Positions 11,701 through 22,422 are shown, counted from the first letter of the stretch. The stretch: 37,544 nt of DNA from Byssothecium circinans (GCA_010015675.1 ML976980.1:768966-806509); one strand, 5' to 3'. Notes: generated from the letters alone by a model not told the origin. Made by a program: numbers and translations.

Positions 11701-12112
11701 GCATCTCAGGATCCTTTCTCGCAAATAGCCTCTAAAGTTAGGTAGAGATCTATTGGGTGACTAGTGGGGAGGTTAGCAGTATAGAATTTATAAAATACGT
11801 TGATTATTTAGTGGTGATTTGGTTTAAAAATGTAGGCGCAGGCGCCTATTTTAATAGAAAATAAACGTATAAAAAGGCCCTATAGCTACACGACGTACTC
11901 GAACGCGCAACGTCAAATCGTTATTTACAGCAGCGACGCGAGAATCTGATATACCAAGCTTTCTAACGAACGCTGGGCAACTACTATACTAACTACTATG
12001 AAACTAGCCCTCAGCTCCGTCCAGATCCATGGAGCTACGTAGCTCATGGAGTTGCCTAATTGGGACGGAGCTCCATGGATCCGGATCTGAGATCCGTCCG
12101 TTACGAGCTCTG
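8768..12112 (+). mobile_element. hAT-1: full-length hAT transposon, 3345 bp
   Basis: The element is bounded by the 8-bp direct repeats gggacagg (8760-8767 and 12113-12120). Inverted ends start CAGAGCTCGTAA; the subterminal regions on both sides carry further repeated ggatccatggagct-type blocks and a gcctaat block. The interior encodes a BED-finger/hAT-dimerisation transposase broken by many TAG and TAA codons. Most stops can be explained by C-to-T or G-to-A change of CAG, CAA or TGG, which fits RIP. The element is clearly less mutated than its relative hAT-2 at 27.75 kb. Confidence 0.92.
8964..11760 (+). pseudogene. hAT-1 transposase (decayed)
   Basis: The reading frame starts at ATG 8964 and can be followed almost end to end. 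The N-terminal part is basic and Ser/Pro-rich. A BED-type zinc finger follows near 9366-9475 (WYLCKYCYLKD, then HLRARH). Middle segments include IRCAGHIFNLIARDLFYG. The C-terminal hAT dimerisation region is strong (RLSRMAIDVYATPAISDEPE, then RVFSLGGN and ASLIKDT) near 11430-11560, and TGA closes at 11758-11760. A 40-bp AT-rich segment (10409-10448, gtaagt…ctatag) changes the frame by exactly the amount needed, so it is probably an intron. More than a dozen internal stops, nearly all TAG or TAA, make it inactive. In its active form it would bind the terminal repeats and catalyse cut-and-paste transposition in the nucleus. Confidence 0.88.
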
Positions 12113-12120
12113 GGGACAGG

Positions 12121-12576
12121 CTTGACGACAGAAGGGTTGACTTCTCTTCTGTAACTGGTTGATATGCGAGCTGTTGACTCCAAGTTCAAAACGTGAAGGA
12201 CGGAGAAGCTCTGGCTCCAAGAGGTCAAAGTTTATTTCTGGCAATTTTGTAATCGAGCGAGGTAGTGGTGGGTGATGAGAGACCGCTTGCAAATCCTCAA
12301 CCAAATGAGAAACGCACTAACAACCTCACTTACCTTAGGCACCCCGCATAAAAGTAATTGCAAAATCTTCCCCAACGCACAGGCGGGTGCCAATTTAGTG
12401 AGAGACTGGTGCATACCCAACTGAGTGGGATTGAGAACGCTAAGCAGAATCTGGTAAGCGCCACTCATTTCCCAGATAACTAGGTACGACCGGGTCCTAG
12501 AACAACCTCTTTTTACACAACTCTCTACAAGCACCCATCTATTTGTCAATCACCTAAGCTCCGAAGCTGCGCACTC
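12121..12576. other. hAT-1 right flank and upstream region of the 12.6-kb gene
   Basis: This is the presumed promoter side of the plus-strand gene starting at 12577. On the minus strand it also carries open segments (12549 down to 12101) with a possible gtaagt donor near 12335 and protein-like text such as ITKLPEINFDLLEPELLRP. After removal of hAT-1 these would read a few codons further into 8759-8681. This may be the remnant of a gene that hAT-1 entered, but I cannot name it and the splicing is uncertain. Confidence 0.3.
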
Positions 12577-14669
12577 ATGGAGCGCCAATGGCAGAAGTAT
12601 ATGCGAGACGAGCCGGAGGAATGGCCCTGGCTCGACGTCACGATCGCCCCAAACACCACCAACCTTGAAGTATTCTTGAATGTCCCTCCGGCCGTTGTGA
12701 TAGACACTGCGACGGCGTCGCTCGTCGCAAAAGCCGCTTCGACGTTCGAAGGCAGCGGCAACCTACTATACATCAACTGGCCGTGTAACTTCGACCGCGA
12801 AGGGAAACTTAAAAGCAGCCCAGCACCACCCGTGAATGTCGAGCTCGACGAATACAAGAGAGAACTTGAGAATAGTACAACGGAAGTGATTTCTGAGCAC
12901 GAGGAGCGTTCATCAGACAGCAAAAGACCTGCTGAGGACGAGGTCGGAGGCTCGATGTCCAAGCGCCCCCGGGTAAGTGCATTCCTCTCACCTATAGCTG
13001 TTCATACTGACAGAGTATTTTAGATTGATAACGTGGCATCTCCAGCTGTGCAGCGCTTGTTGGACCACGTGGATGAAAGCAACAAAGCCTGGAAAGAACG
13101 ACCTGGGATGCAGGCAGAACTGAAAGGTCTCCAGAATAGATTGGTGGCAAGCGAGGAAGAGTTAGCCGCAAAGAAGAGCAAAAACACAGAATACGAAGCA
13201 CAGATAACACGTCAGGAGAACCAGATTAAAGCCAATGAACTTGCACTCGAAAAGTCGGATACGAACAACCAACAGATCAAGGAATATTTCAACAAACGGT
13301 TGAAGCAGCAAGAGGCGCAGTTCAAAGCCAAAGAAAATGAGCTGGAACAGTCGCAGATCGACAATCAAGCACGGGTGGCAGAACTCGACAAACGGGTCAA
13401 AGAGGTGGAAAAAGAGCTCGCAACGGTGCAGGACGAGAACATGAAACTGTCTGAAGAGCTTAGCGGAGAACTTCATAAGGGCCTCAGGAACACACATACA
13501 ATCAGCACATTGCAAAAGTCTGTGCGACGGGTCGAAAGAGAACGAGAGGAGGCATATTCTCAAAGCCAGGTGTTCTGGAACGCCCTAGAAGCGGTGTGGA
13601 TACTCTATAGGGACATTGTGCTCCGGTGCGCACCGCTTACTGACTCCCAATCGGAAAGAGGCAGCGATATCGACAACGATGGACCGGCCAAAACGGGCAC
13701 AGACGAAGAAACTACCGTTCTATCTAGAAGTTCATTGATCGAAGCATTCCGTGAAAAGCTCTGGGTCGGAACGGTGGCGCCGTCTATTCACCTCGATAAA
13801 GCGACGTTCATCGTCGAAGCTGTCCAAAAAGGAGAAACGCCGAAATGGAACCCCCCTCGTCTCAATGCCGAAAACCAAGAGAGTGGTCTGATGGCAGACA
13901 TCGTTCCGGAAAATGGTTAGTAGATCAAGCCCATCGCCTGTAGTTATTGGTTGCTAATGATAATTATAGAACCCCAATCGTCGTCGCAGACCATCTCCAG
14001 TTGGCTTATGGAGCACCTCACAGCGGTCGAAAGCCACCTTCCTAAGACAATAAATAATATCCAGGTCACAAAGGATACTATGACGCTTTTCTATCCTCTT
14101 CAAGTCTGGAAAGAGGATGATTGGTTGGCAGTCGTTAAACTTCTTGCTGGTGAGAAGGGGGAGCGCATCGGCGGTGTTGGTGTGGTCCTATTCGGGAAAA
14201 GAATATTTCGAGTGTCCAAATCTCATAAAGCAAACATCACACGCATGACTTTGGATGGAAGAGATCAGGTGGTAGCAATCAGAGAAGATTGGGACGGAGA
14301 GCGAAATTCTCTAACGGTGTTTCGCCCCTCTCGGAAGGATGCAGGCAAGTTCGCGAGCAAAGACATTCTGCTGCCAAAAGAATACTTGCCGGCATATAAA
14401 CATGAGATAGTCTACGAGGTAAGATATCATTATGGGAGGTATAGATCTACTATTGATGCTAATAACCTTTGGAATAGATCCAAGACACGGAATGCTATTT
14501 GCTCACTCTCGCGGTAAAGGCGTTATTTGGGATTGACGCTCAAGTGGCTCCTTGCATCCATCGGCTTCTACAGAGGATCTCCGAACCTGAAAGCTTTCCA
14601 GCAGGGGATCCCGGTACAGTTACGGGATTTGATACCGGGGAGGCCTTCACGTACGCAAGGCATGCTTAG
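12577..14669 (+). CDS. coiled-coil protein with bipartite nuclear signal, function unknown
   Basis: I do not recognise the family. Four predicted exons (12577-12972, 13024-13915, 13970-14418, 14478-14669) join in frame to a 642-residue protein. The introns are 51, 54 and 59 bp, with gtaagt, gttagt and gtaaga donors and ctgac or gctaat branch points. Residues 1-100 look like a small folded domain. Residues 116-132 read KRPAEDEVGGSMSKRPR, a textbook bipartite nuclear localisation pattern (two basic residues, 11-residue spacer, KRPR). About residues 155-320 are a long Glu/Lys/Gln-rich coiled coil. A conserved-looking stretch, FWNALEAVWILYRDIVLRC, follows, then an acidic linker and a mixed C-terminal region with LTLAVKALFGIDAQVAP. 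No stop interrupts any exon and base composition is normal, so it looks functional in contrast to its surroundings. A dimeric nuclear protein is the most that can be inferred. It is divergent from hAT-1's damaged flank. Confidence 0.75.
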
Positions 14670-16250
14670 CCTCGAAAGTGAACCAAGACGCCGGAAGGTA
14701 TGTGGACTGTGCAATGGAATGGTTTGTCTTTTGGGACTGGTGTGAGCTATGAGCTTCTGGATCTGGACAGCTTTTCTCAGTGCGTTCAAGGCGGCCGGAT
14801 GACTATTTTTTGTCCGGATAAGGGCATCAATGGCGTTATCATTTCCAATGATTATGTACCCCGATCATATTTCAGGAAGTATCATTTCCTGTGGCTTATT
14901 TTTGGCGGTATTCGTCGACTGCCTGCGGGCCGTGGCACTGAATGCATGAGGCGACATCTTGGTATTCAAGCATCAGGCAGTAATTGAAAAGTTTCTTGAC
15001 AACCAATCCGCAGAACTTCTGAAGATATAGACTTGTGAAATACAATTCTAGTGTTCTCTTAGGTCATTCGGAATCTTCGTAAAGGCATTCTTTACTCCCC
15101 CATTTCATCTGCGGGAATTCAAGGGAGCATGTAAGCTGCTCTTTTTCGACCAAATATTTTGCTACAAATGGATTGCTAGGGTCCCATCATTAGCAAAGGT
15201 TTCTTTATACGTCACTCAAATGCGGGCTCTTGATGTTACTCAATGTTGAAAGGTGGCTGCAGTCATCAGTGCTAAGGTCCCTGTCAAAACTTTGGCAAAG
15301 CGTTACCTACTATGGTGTCTCTATTTACTTACTTTAGATATATCAAGGTGGATGAGGTTCCATTACTACGCTGGTATTGTTCGTGCTCTGGGAATTGTGA
15401 ACTTGATCCCAAATAAGAAGATGTGACATCTAGACAGACGTCATCTGGTCATGTGATTTTTTGTATGCTTTCTAACGACCTTGGTGAATTCAGTGAAGCT
15501 GGATCAATTTAGGATAAGTAGAGCCACGTAAACTTTGCTGAGTGCATGGGCATGTGACCAGATTATATGTCATCTCTCGTCATTCCCGGCATCCTTTCGA
15601 CCTTTTCCTCATAATCCTAGGTGCAATATCCGAAGGATGGGACTAAATCTAGTAATGCAGTAATATATTGATCAAACTATAAGTAAAGGAGCATGACGCT
15701 CGAGAGTGATGGACAGAACTGGCGTGGAAAATACCCTAGTCTATTTTGGGTATAGCCGGACTGTATTCTACCTTCACCTCTATTATTAGTGCAAACGACG
15801 ATCCCTGCCACCAAAACTGAGACGGCATCTCTATTTTACCTTCACTATGCTTGTAAGCTAACTTGCAAACCACTTTCAGCTAGGCTAAACTATGACTATA
15901 CTATATATACCGCGCTTTAACGTCCTACACTCTGAGGTGCTCGCGCCTTGTGCACGACCCGCGTGTGAGTCATTTTGAAGAGTGAGTCATTTTGAGAACC
16001 AAGATACATTCAAGAAGCTACTTTAGCACTCAATAACAACAACTGATATATCAAAGCCCCACACGCCGCCCAACAAACCAAGTGACCCACAGTACGTGCC
16101 GCCCACCTAACCGAGATCCTACACAGCATTCTGATACCGATTTTCGGGTCCAGTTCCGCCATTTCCTAGGTATGCAGCTTTTGCCCCGTAGGCTGGCATA
16201 ATGGCTAAGGGTCAGCCATGGAGATTCCTCCTTCCAGCCGCGAGCAGCGC
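14670..16250. other. intergenic, no convincing gene
   Basis: A plus-strand frame at 14700-14987 is open but has no recognised domain and no clear link to the gene ending at 14669. The rest is AT-leaning non-coding sequence. One short direct repeat is visible: gtgagtcattttga at 15965-15978 and again at 15982-15995. Confidence 0.5.
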
Positions 16251-16257
16251 CTTTAGT

Positions 16258-16740
16258 TAATTAGGAAGGTCTAAGTTAGGGCTTATCTTAAAGAAAGCTA
16301 CAAGGTTATTAAGGTAGACCTACTTATAGGAGCTAGAAGGAAATAGTAGTATAAGTAAATTATAAATACTAATAACTAGCTTCCTAATTTACTCTCTTTT
16401 ATATTTAATAAATATAGTTTCTTTAAGTATAGCTATTTAGATTAGTAACGTGTTATATAGTAGTAGTAAAAGTCTTTACTCTTAAAAAACTTAGTAATAA
16501 CTAGATTTATCTACTTAAGTAGCTTAATATTACTATTAGATTTATTAAATATTTTAGTAAGCTTTTACTAGAAATCTAGGAGTTCTTTCTTAGTTACTAA
16601 AGGAAGGGGCTAGATACTTTTAAAGAAGCTATACTCTAGATAAGGGATAGGTATAGCTAAAGGATTCTTTATATTAAAAGGGGAAGCTATAATAAAGAAG
16701 GAAGAAGGAAGATAGGTAAGAGGTAGCTTAAATTTATACC
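16258..16740 (-). repeat. AT-rich, RIP-mutated duplicate of the 5' end of the 22.4-23.6 kb gene
   Basis: Positions about 16258-16350 match about 23487-23580. Shared blocks include aaggtagacct and ttataggagctagaagg, and nearly all differences are G-to-A or C-to-T in the 16-kb copy (gctacaaggttatt against gccgcgaggtcgtt). On the minus strand the shared part reads FPSSSYK, a stop where the other copy has Gln, then VYLN. The strongly AT-rich stretch continues to about 16740 with the same character but no partner in this window; it probably preserves, in mutated form, sequence upstream of the point where pogo-1 interrupted the other copy. Confidence 0.6.
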
Positions 16741-17021
16741 TAGTGTACGACCTTAACTAAACAAGCATGTGAAAGCACAGCGAGCATATAAAAAGCACAT
16801 GCCTAGAGGATTTATCCCGTGTAAAGCAAGATATTAGTAACAACCGCTACAAACTTGGCCCTCATGGCCCTCCATCCACTCGCGATGGCTGCAACTCCAA
16901 CCTACACTCTGATCCATTCACATACGCGACCACCTCTCCGCTCCAAGATCGTGAATGGATTTTTAGTCCGCTCAGCAGAGGGCTCTTATTCTACAAAACA
17001 CGATACGCGAGAAAGACAACA

Positions 17022-18939
17022 ATGGTAATGGCGGACCAGGAAGATGCGCGCAGTCCTGTGAGGAAGAAGCTCCAGATGGGGAGTCAGTTGGGTAAGTATT
17101 AGGCAATGTTGCTCGTGGCGGCAGCGCCTCAAATACACAGACGAGGAATCCCCCGGAAAACGGTGGGCGCGAGTCCAATCTACATTGGGTCGCAAATCAC
17201 AAGAAATGCTACGTGCATGGATGCCGCCACTCCACAGAAGATCCATTGGCCTCTTCACTACCTTGCACGAGCGCACGTAGCTCTCGAACATAACCTTCCT
17301 GTGCCTCACAGAGTCAATAGCTGATGATTCCTCATAGGTCCAAACTCCCCGATCTCTCGATTGCTGGGCCTGCAGGCGACGATCGAACAGCGACACCAAA
17401 CCCACATGACGCCATTACAACCGCTCAAAACACTGCGCCGTTTGAAAATGTATCCAGACGCACACAAGTTCCTTCCAAAACACATCGACTGAATACAGCT
17501 CCCTGCAACCGCAGGAGCAAACCGCAGGGGCGACCGCAAGAGCAGCAACCGCAGGGGCAACCTCAAGAGCAGGAGGATTCTTCAAGCAAAGACAATGAAG
17601 AAGGTGATATCGAGAGGGTCGGGCCATACCAAGTAGCTCAAGAAACATGCACAGACAAGCCCATGGTTCCAGCAAGGCACAATCACTTCTCTGCAAAAGG
17701 CCAATAAGATCTTGATGGATCTGAGACACGCGATATGCACCAGCGAAGACGAGGTTGGCGTAATGGCGTATTGCGTAAAAAATACGCAAGAGACATTTCA
17801 ACTTCCCACAATCCCCAAAGATGAGCGCGAAAAGGTAGTTTTCTACGGGTTCAGGCACGGGAAAGTCAACAATAGTCAACTGTCTTCTTGGAAGTACACT
17901 CTGCCTGGAGGTAAGTTTCCCAAATCTACAATCGCCGGGCATCCAACTAACTTCTTGGCAGTCTAGGGGTGGAGGTTGAGTCACAACAGCGGCCCATGAA
18001 TTCAGGATGGGGACACAGGATACCTACATTGCAGAGGTCTAATTGTATATATGATAAAGACAAATTCCGGGAAATCGTCCAAGACCAACTAACGAAATTT
18101 CTGACTTGCACGGCATGGTTGAAGCAGGGCGCAGCCGGACCGCCGGATGAAGAAAAGAGCAAAGATCCAGCTCCAAAGAGGGAGCTATGCAAAAACCGAG
18201 ATGTGATCGTGACGATGTTAGGCTCACTGTTCCAAGATGAGGATCAATGCCTTCGCCATAACATTGATGACTTTCTTGCCAGTCCAAAAGCAAGTCGGCA
18301 ACCGCAGAAGTGGACTGACGAAATCTGGGACGAAATGGTGAAAGACAAGGAAACTGGCACTTTCGAAATCAAAGTGGGAACCCCTGCAGCCTTCCTGAAA
18401 GTGTTGGAGGATTATCTCCACCCATCGCCCCACCCCCGGACACGACGCTGTGGCCGTGGATAAAATGCATCACATACTATGTCCCATCTGATTCTGCGCT
18501 CCTATACGATCATGTTTTGGTGGATTGTCCGGGTGGTACCCACATTGACGACTCCAAGGCAGCCATTGGTCGGTACTACATGAGGTCTGCCGACGTGCTC
18601 GTTGCCATGAGCGCAGCAGAAAGAACCACGACTGACACGGAGACCGCCGACGTCCTGACATATTCGATGCCACCAAGATCGACATTGTCCCCGATGCCAT
18701 CGAAAGCTTCGCTACAGAACAAGAACGGGAAGATATCCAGAACGTGGAGATCGAGCTCAAAACTGCAGAAGCTGAGAAAGAACCATTAATGAGACAGTGT
18801 GACAAGGCAATTATGGCACTGAAAGCGAAAAAGCTTCAGAATCTGATACAGTGTGAGATTGTATGCATGGATGGAATTCCCTATGATGTTGGGCACTATA
18901 TGGACTATAGAATCTGTGAACGTGATTCCCCTTCATAGG
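17022..18939 (+). pseudogene. dynamin-like GTPase-related gene, P-loop missing, frameshifted
   Basis: Predicted start ATG 17022 (acaacaATGG). Supported exon edges are 17022-17091, 17141-17276, 17338 to about 17629, about 17670-17910 and 17967-18463. Introns at 17092-17140, 17277-17337 and 17911-17966 splice in frame; the one near 17630-17669 would be only 40 bp and could instead be a frameshift. The N-terminal half is unrecognised and Gln/Pro-rich (GRPQEQQPQGQPQEQE). From 18430 the sequence resembles a family of large fungal dynamin-like, SLIP-GC-like GTPases. After a one-base frame change in a C-rich run it reads LWPWIKCITYYVPSD, then the G3 motif VDCPGG, then AAIGRYYMRSADVLVAMSAA. After a second frame change near 18660 it reads the G4 motif ATKIDI, followed by a charged helix to TAG at 18937-18939. 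The G1 P-loop GxxxxGKS that should precede G3 is not found. In the intact family this is a GTP-binding, probably oligomerising protein; here it is very likely dead. Family assignment is by motif only. Confidence 0.5.
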
Positions 18940-20668
18940 GTTTTTTATAGGAAATCGGCGTATGACATCCTTTGCAAAGGTATTCCTAGGGAGATACAAC
19001 GCGTAATATTATACTGGAGAACCTAAACTCTACGGTTTCCTTATGCCCTAAAGTTACTTTCGCAAGAGCGGTAGGCATGCATATCCGAGTCATCTAACGT
19101 ACCTTAACCCCCTTTCTCTCAATAAAATTTGAGGAAGTAGTTCGAATCAATTATTTTGCAAAAGGTATCTAAGGGAGATACAGCACGTATTATTTATTAG
19201 AAAAGTTGGGCTTTACGATTCTGCTATACCCAAAGGCTACTTATTTAGGACAAGTAAAATATACTTATAGGTAGGTATCAAAAGCCTTGAGACGTTTTCC
19301 GCTATATAGGTCTGCACAATTATTGCTATAATTCTGCCCTACTACTATAACTAAGCCCTCTACCGATGTTAATCTCCCTCTTATAATTCTATAGATACAT
19401 GCGATCTCTTATAAAGTGCTACGTTTCTCACTATCCTCTAATGCAATACCTTTTATAACTTCCGTTTAATACAACCTCCCATCTCATAGCAGTTATAACC
19501 TCGCCACAACCACAATACATGCTAGAAAATAAATGTAATCACAGCTTTTGCAAAGGTGACCCAAGGGGGACTCAACGCGTGATACTCCACGCGAAAGTCG
19601 AATATACAGATGCAATTACAACCAGACAGCGCGTCGTACCTACATGAAAATTGGACACTGATGCTACTGAAGTACTTAAAGAGAAGTTCTCTACGAGAGG
19701 TTGGTGGAATTCATCTGAGCCTGTCGCCCTCCTCGATCGCGCTCCCCCGACTCGTATTATATGACTTCGTGACTCATTCAGTGCTGAAATCTTCGTCATT
19801 ACGTTGCTTTTCATGATATTTACCACGGTCTTACTCTGTAGGCAGCCGAGACGGAATGTAATTGTTGGACAAAGGTAGTCCGATGAGAATTCATCGCTAA
19901 GTGGATATATGTAGTGTGCTCAATCCAACAGCGGACTAACGACAAAATAGGAGATCTCCTGGGCGGTTGCCTTAAAAGAAGAGTGAGGCGTTGAGCGGGC
20001 TTTGTGATGCTAGTGAACTCAACGCATATTTGTATTTCAAAAACAAGCTGCTCAAGGTGGTAAGAGAGAAACTGAAGCAAGCAATTAGAACTGAGCATGA
20101 AGTGTATCCAAGAGAGGTCACTGCCATCTCACTCAATGCGGGGTTAAGAATTGGTCATCATCTTGAATCAGATCACACAGTCATGGGTCTCGACGATTAA
20201 AAGAAGGAAGGAACTGATAGTGCCTCACACATACACAATGAACATATTTTAATCCGTTCCTGTCCCACCACATTTTCACTTCCCTAGTATTAAAGCCGCG
20301 TACGTTCCTGCAGGGATAACGGATGAATGAACAATTCACTTATTAGAAGAAATAGGACATCGTTATTACTTTTTTACTTGTAGGCGTTTACATATGTTGT
20401 TAGTAAAGGTAACAATGATGGAAAGTGCAATAACAGTAACAGTTCACCACGTCATCGGATATGTCTAAATCGTTTCATTTGCGTTCTTTTCGCGTGTTTT
20501 CACAAGCTCCCATCAAGGGTTTGTTTCCCCTCTCACGCTTATGAGCTTCTGACTGAACAGAACGCTATCAGTCCGAGTTGAAACCGATCTGGTCTACCTA
20601 AGCGAGAAAGAGCCAAAGATACATGAGACTCCAAGTGGCAAGCCTGACAAATAAATTGCCCGTTAGAC
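18940..20668. other. intergenic with gene-like scraps
   Basis: The region contains three diverged direct repeats (listed separately) and two protein-like scraps on the plus strand. Around 19663-19760 a frame reads ATEVLKEKFSTRGWWNSSEP before a stop. At 19991-20200 a 69-residue open frame contains YFKNKLLKVVREKLKQ and ends HTVMGLDD; its spacing loosely recalls the domain of fungal Zn2Cys6-type regulators, too weakly to call. I see no complete gene. Confidence 0.4.
18971..19590 (+). repeat. three diverged direct repeats (TTTGCAAAGGT…ACGCGT)
   Basis: Copies start at 18971, 19155 and 19547. They share the order tttgcaaaggt, (c)aaggg or agggaga, atacaacgcgt and a following tAaT-type tract. The first two copies remain similar for about 90 bp (ctctacggtttcc…aaagttactt against ctttacgattctg…aaggctactt). 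The third has the most GC-rich, least mutated version (gtgacccaagggggactcaacgcgtga). They may be fragments of one dispersed repeat. No terminal repeats or target duplications were identified. Confidence 0.5.
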
Positions 20669-22124
20669 CTACTCTTCCAATGCTCCATTCCCGTAAATGG
20701 TCAATTCCTCGAAACTTGAGATGCTCTTACTCGTCAAGACCACAGGAATGAGTACTGCTTCAGCCTCGTCGTCCTTAGCCCAAGTGACACCCAGTCGGCA
20801 ATTCGGTCTCTCATCCGTACCTTTGACATCTCTCAAGAATGAAAGGATCCCTCCAACGTCCGTCCGTTTTTCCAAAATGACAATTTTGTCGTTTATGGCA
20901 ACTTTGGCTGGGTATATGCCAACGTAGGCATATTTGGGGATGTGCCCAATCGCAATAACGGTTGGGCTCTGGTTCTCGTCGCGCGGAAGGCCCCAGGAAA
21001 CGCACCACCGATAGTCAGTCTTCATCGAGGCCGCAGTATTGCCAAATCCATCCTGTACAAAGCAATCGACTTGTTTCAACCCTTCAGAGTTGTATCCTCG
21101 TATGTGTTTGTGGGCGTGCAGAGTTGTACGGCTGTGAGCCCACTCAAATAGCATTGGCAGGCTGCTTGGAGGTGAGAGCTTTCTCTTCTTGGCCCATTCC
21201 AGGTAACCATTGTAGTCGTCGTACACTAACTGGTCCAATGTTCGCGCTCGGACATGCTGGAATGTCGACCTGAACTCCTGGAAGTCGTAATCCTCGACAT
21301 CTTTTGCAGTGATTGTGCCACTCTTTAGCATCCTTAGAAACTCTCCAGGTAGGAACTCGATAAGTGCTTTTCCTCCTTTGCGCTCGAGTAGGGAAAGAGC
21401 TTCCGCGCAAGCCCGAAAGGCTTTCAGACCACGAAAAGTCTGATCGTCGTCTGGAAGTCCACAATTGAGTGCGCCTGCTAGTAAGGCTGAGCGCATCGGG
21501 GAATCCGGATCATCTTGTTGGTCTAAGAGATTGACCTTCTTTATTCTTGCCTTCTGTGCGCGCAACTCGCACTGCAAAACGTCGAGACATGCCTGGTCAA
21601 GTTCGCTGAGATGTTCGCTGGGTAAGCTCTGCTTTGCGCGAGTGACGATGCTTGCGGGGGACGTGCGGTATTCGGCGACGAAGTTTCGAAGCGTTGCAAC
21701 CAGCAACTCCTTGATTGCTGCTGCGCGGAGTTGAGCTCCTGCCCTGTCTTGAACCTGTAGCATAGGCACGCTGAACTCCCCAAGACAAGCGGTGAGCTCA
21801 ATTGGTTTCATCACCCGTCGCGATTCCCAGTATTGTGCCGGGCCCGGGTCATCGATTCGTATGGTGTGGAAGGCGGGTGGGGGACTTTCTGCTTTCTATC
21901 CAAGAAGCCTCTCTCCTTCCTAAATTTCACAACTGCGTCTCGTCAGTTTAAAGCCCCTAATAGATCTTTGTGAGGCCCTCAATCTGCATACCATGATAAA
22001 AGGCGCCAATCGCCTCAGCGTACTCTTGAGCGTCATTGCCGACACCGAGCCCAGGGAGCCCAGCCTCTCGAAGCCAAACCTGAAACAGGTCACTGATCTG
22101 CTGTATGGTGTTTTTTGACGCCAT
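20669..22124 (-). CDS. two-exon protein of unknown function, 450 aa
   Basis: I do not recognise the family. On the minus strand exon 1 runs from ATG 22124 to 21992 and exon 2 from 21888 to 20669. The 103-bp intron (21991-21889) has a GTATGC donor, a ctgac branch candidate and an AAGCAG acceptor; this is the only acceptor that connects to the long open frame without a stop. The protein begins MASKNTIQQISDLFQVWLRE and continues across the junction (AFYH then ESPPPAFH) into AQYWESRRVMKPIELTACLG. The body is mixed helical and soluble-looking, with a Trp/Tyr-rich C-terminal part (YRWCVSWGLPRDENQSP, IPKYAYVGIYPAKVAI). There is no signal peptide, membrane segment or catalytic motif I can name. There are no internal stops and base composition is normal, so it appears intact. 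Its 5' end faces the minisatellite and the 3' end of the next minus-strand gene. Confidence 0.75.
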
Positions 22125-22308
22125 ATCGGTGATGAATTGTTAATTGTGAGAAGAGGGGGCTGTCCAGTGTTCAATTGTTGGGTTGTTGGTCGCCAAGCTT
22201 GTTCTTTTGCTACTGTTGGGGTTATTTAAAGTAATACAGCAGGGGCCGCATTGCCCCAGGCACCTGCCTATTGCCATTCCACCTTCACTCCAGCTTCGTG
22301 TTACTACT

Positions 22309-22422
22309 CCACCTTCACCTCATTACTCCACCTTCACCTCGTTGCCCCACCTCCACCTCATTGCTCCACCTTCACCTATTTGCTCCACCTTCACCTATTT
22401 GCTCCACCGTCACCTTGGTGCG
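22309..22422. repeat. 19-bp minisatellite, six units
   Basis: Six consecutive 19-bp units, each starting ccacc (22309, 22328, 22347, 22366, 22385, 22404), have the core ccaccttcacctatttgct with a few substitutions; the last unit is diverged. The array lies about 185 bp upstream of the start codon of the 20.7-22.1 kb gene and just past the stop codon of the 22.4-23.6 kb gene, so it may sit in the promoter of the former. Because 19 is not a multiple of 3, all three plus-strand frames stay open here by chance; I do not treat these as genes. Confidence 0.85.

Noticed and set aside
14700..14987. 95-codon plus-strand frame after the coiled-coil gene
   Set aside because: No domain, no in-frame splice to the preceding gene, and the upstream gene has its own stop; not enough support for a gene.
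16121..16260. tRNA-like gene near 16.2 kb
   Set aside because: Scattered ggtcc- and gtcc-type words suggested a T-arm, but no acceptor stem or anticodon arm could be folded.
22309..22422. CRISPR-like array
   Set aside because: The units are contiguous with no spacers and the genome is fungal; it is a minisatellite.
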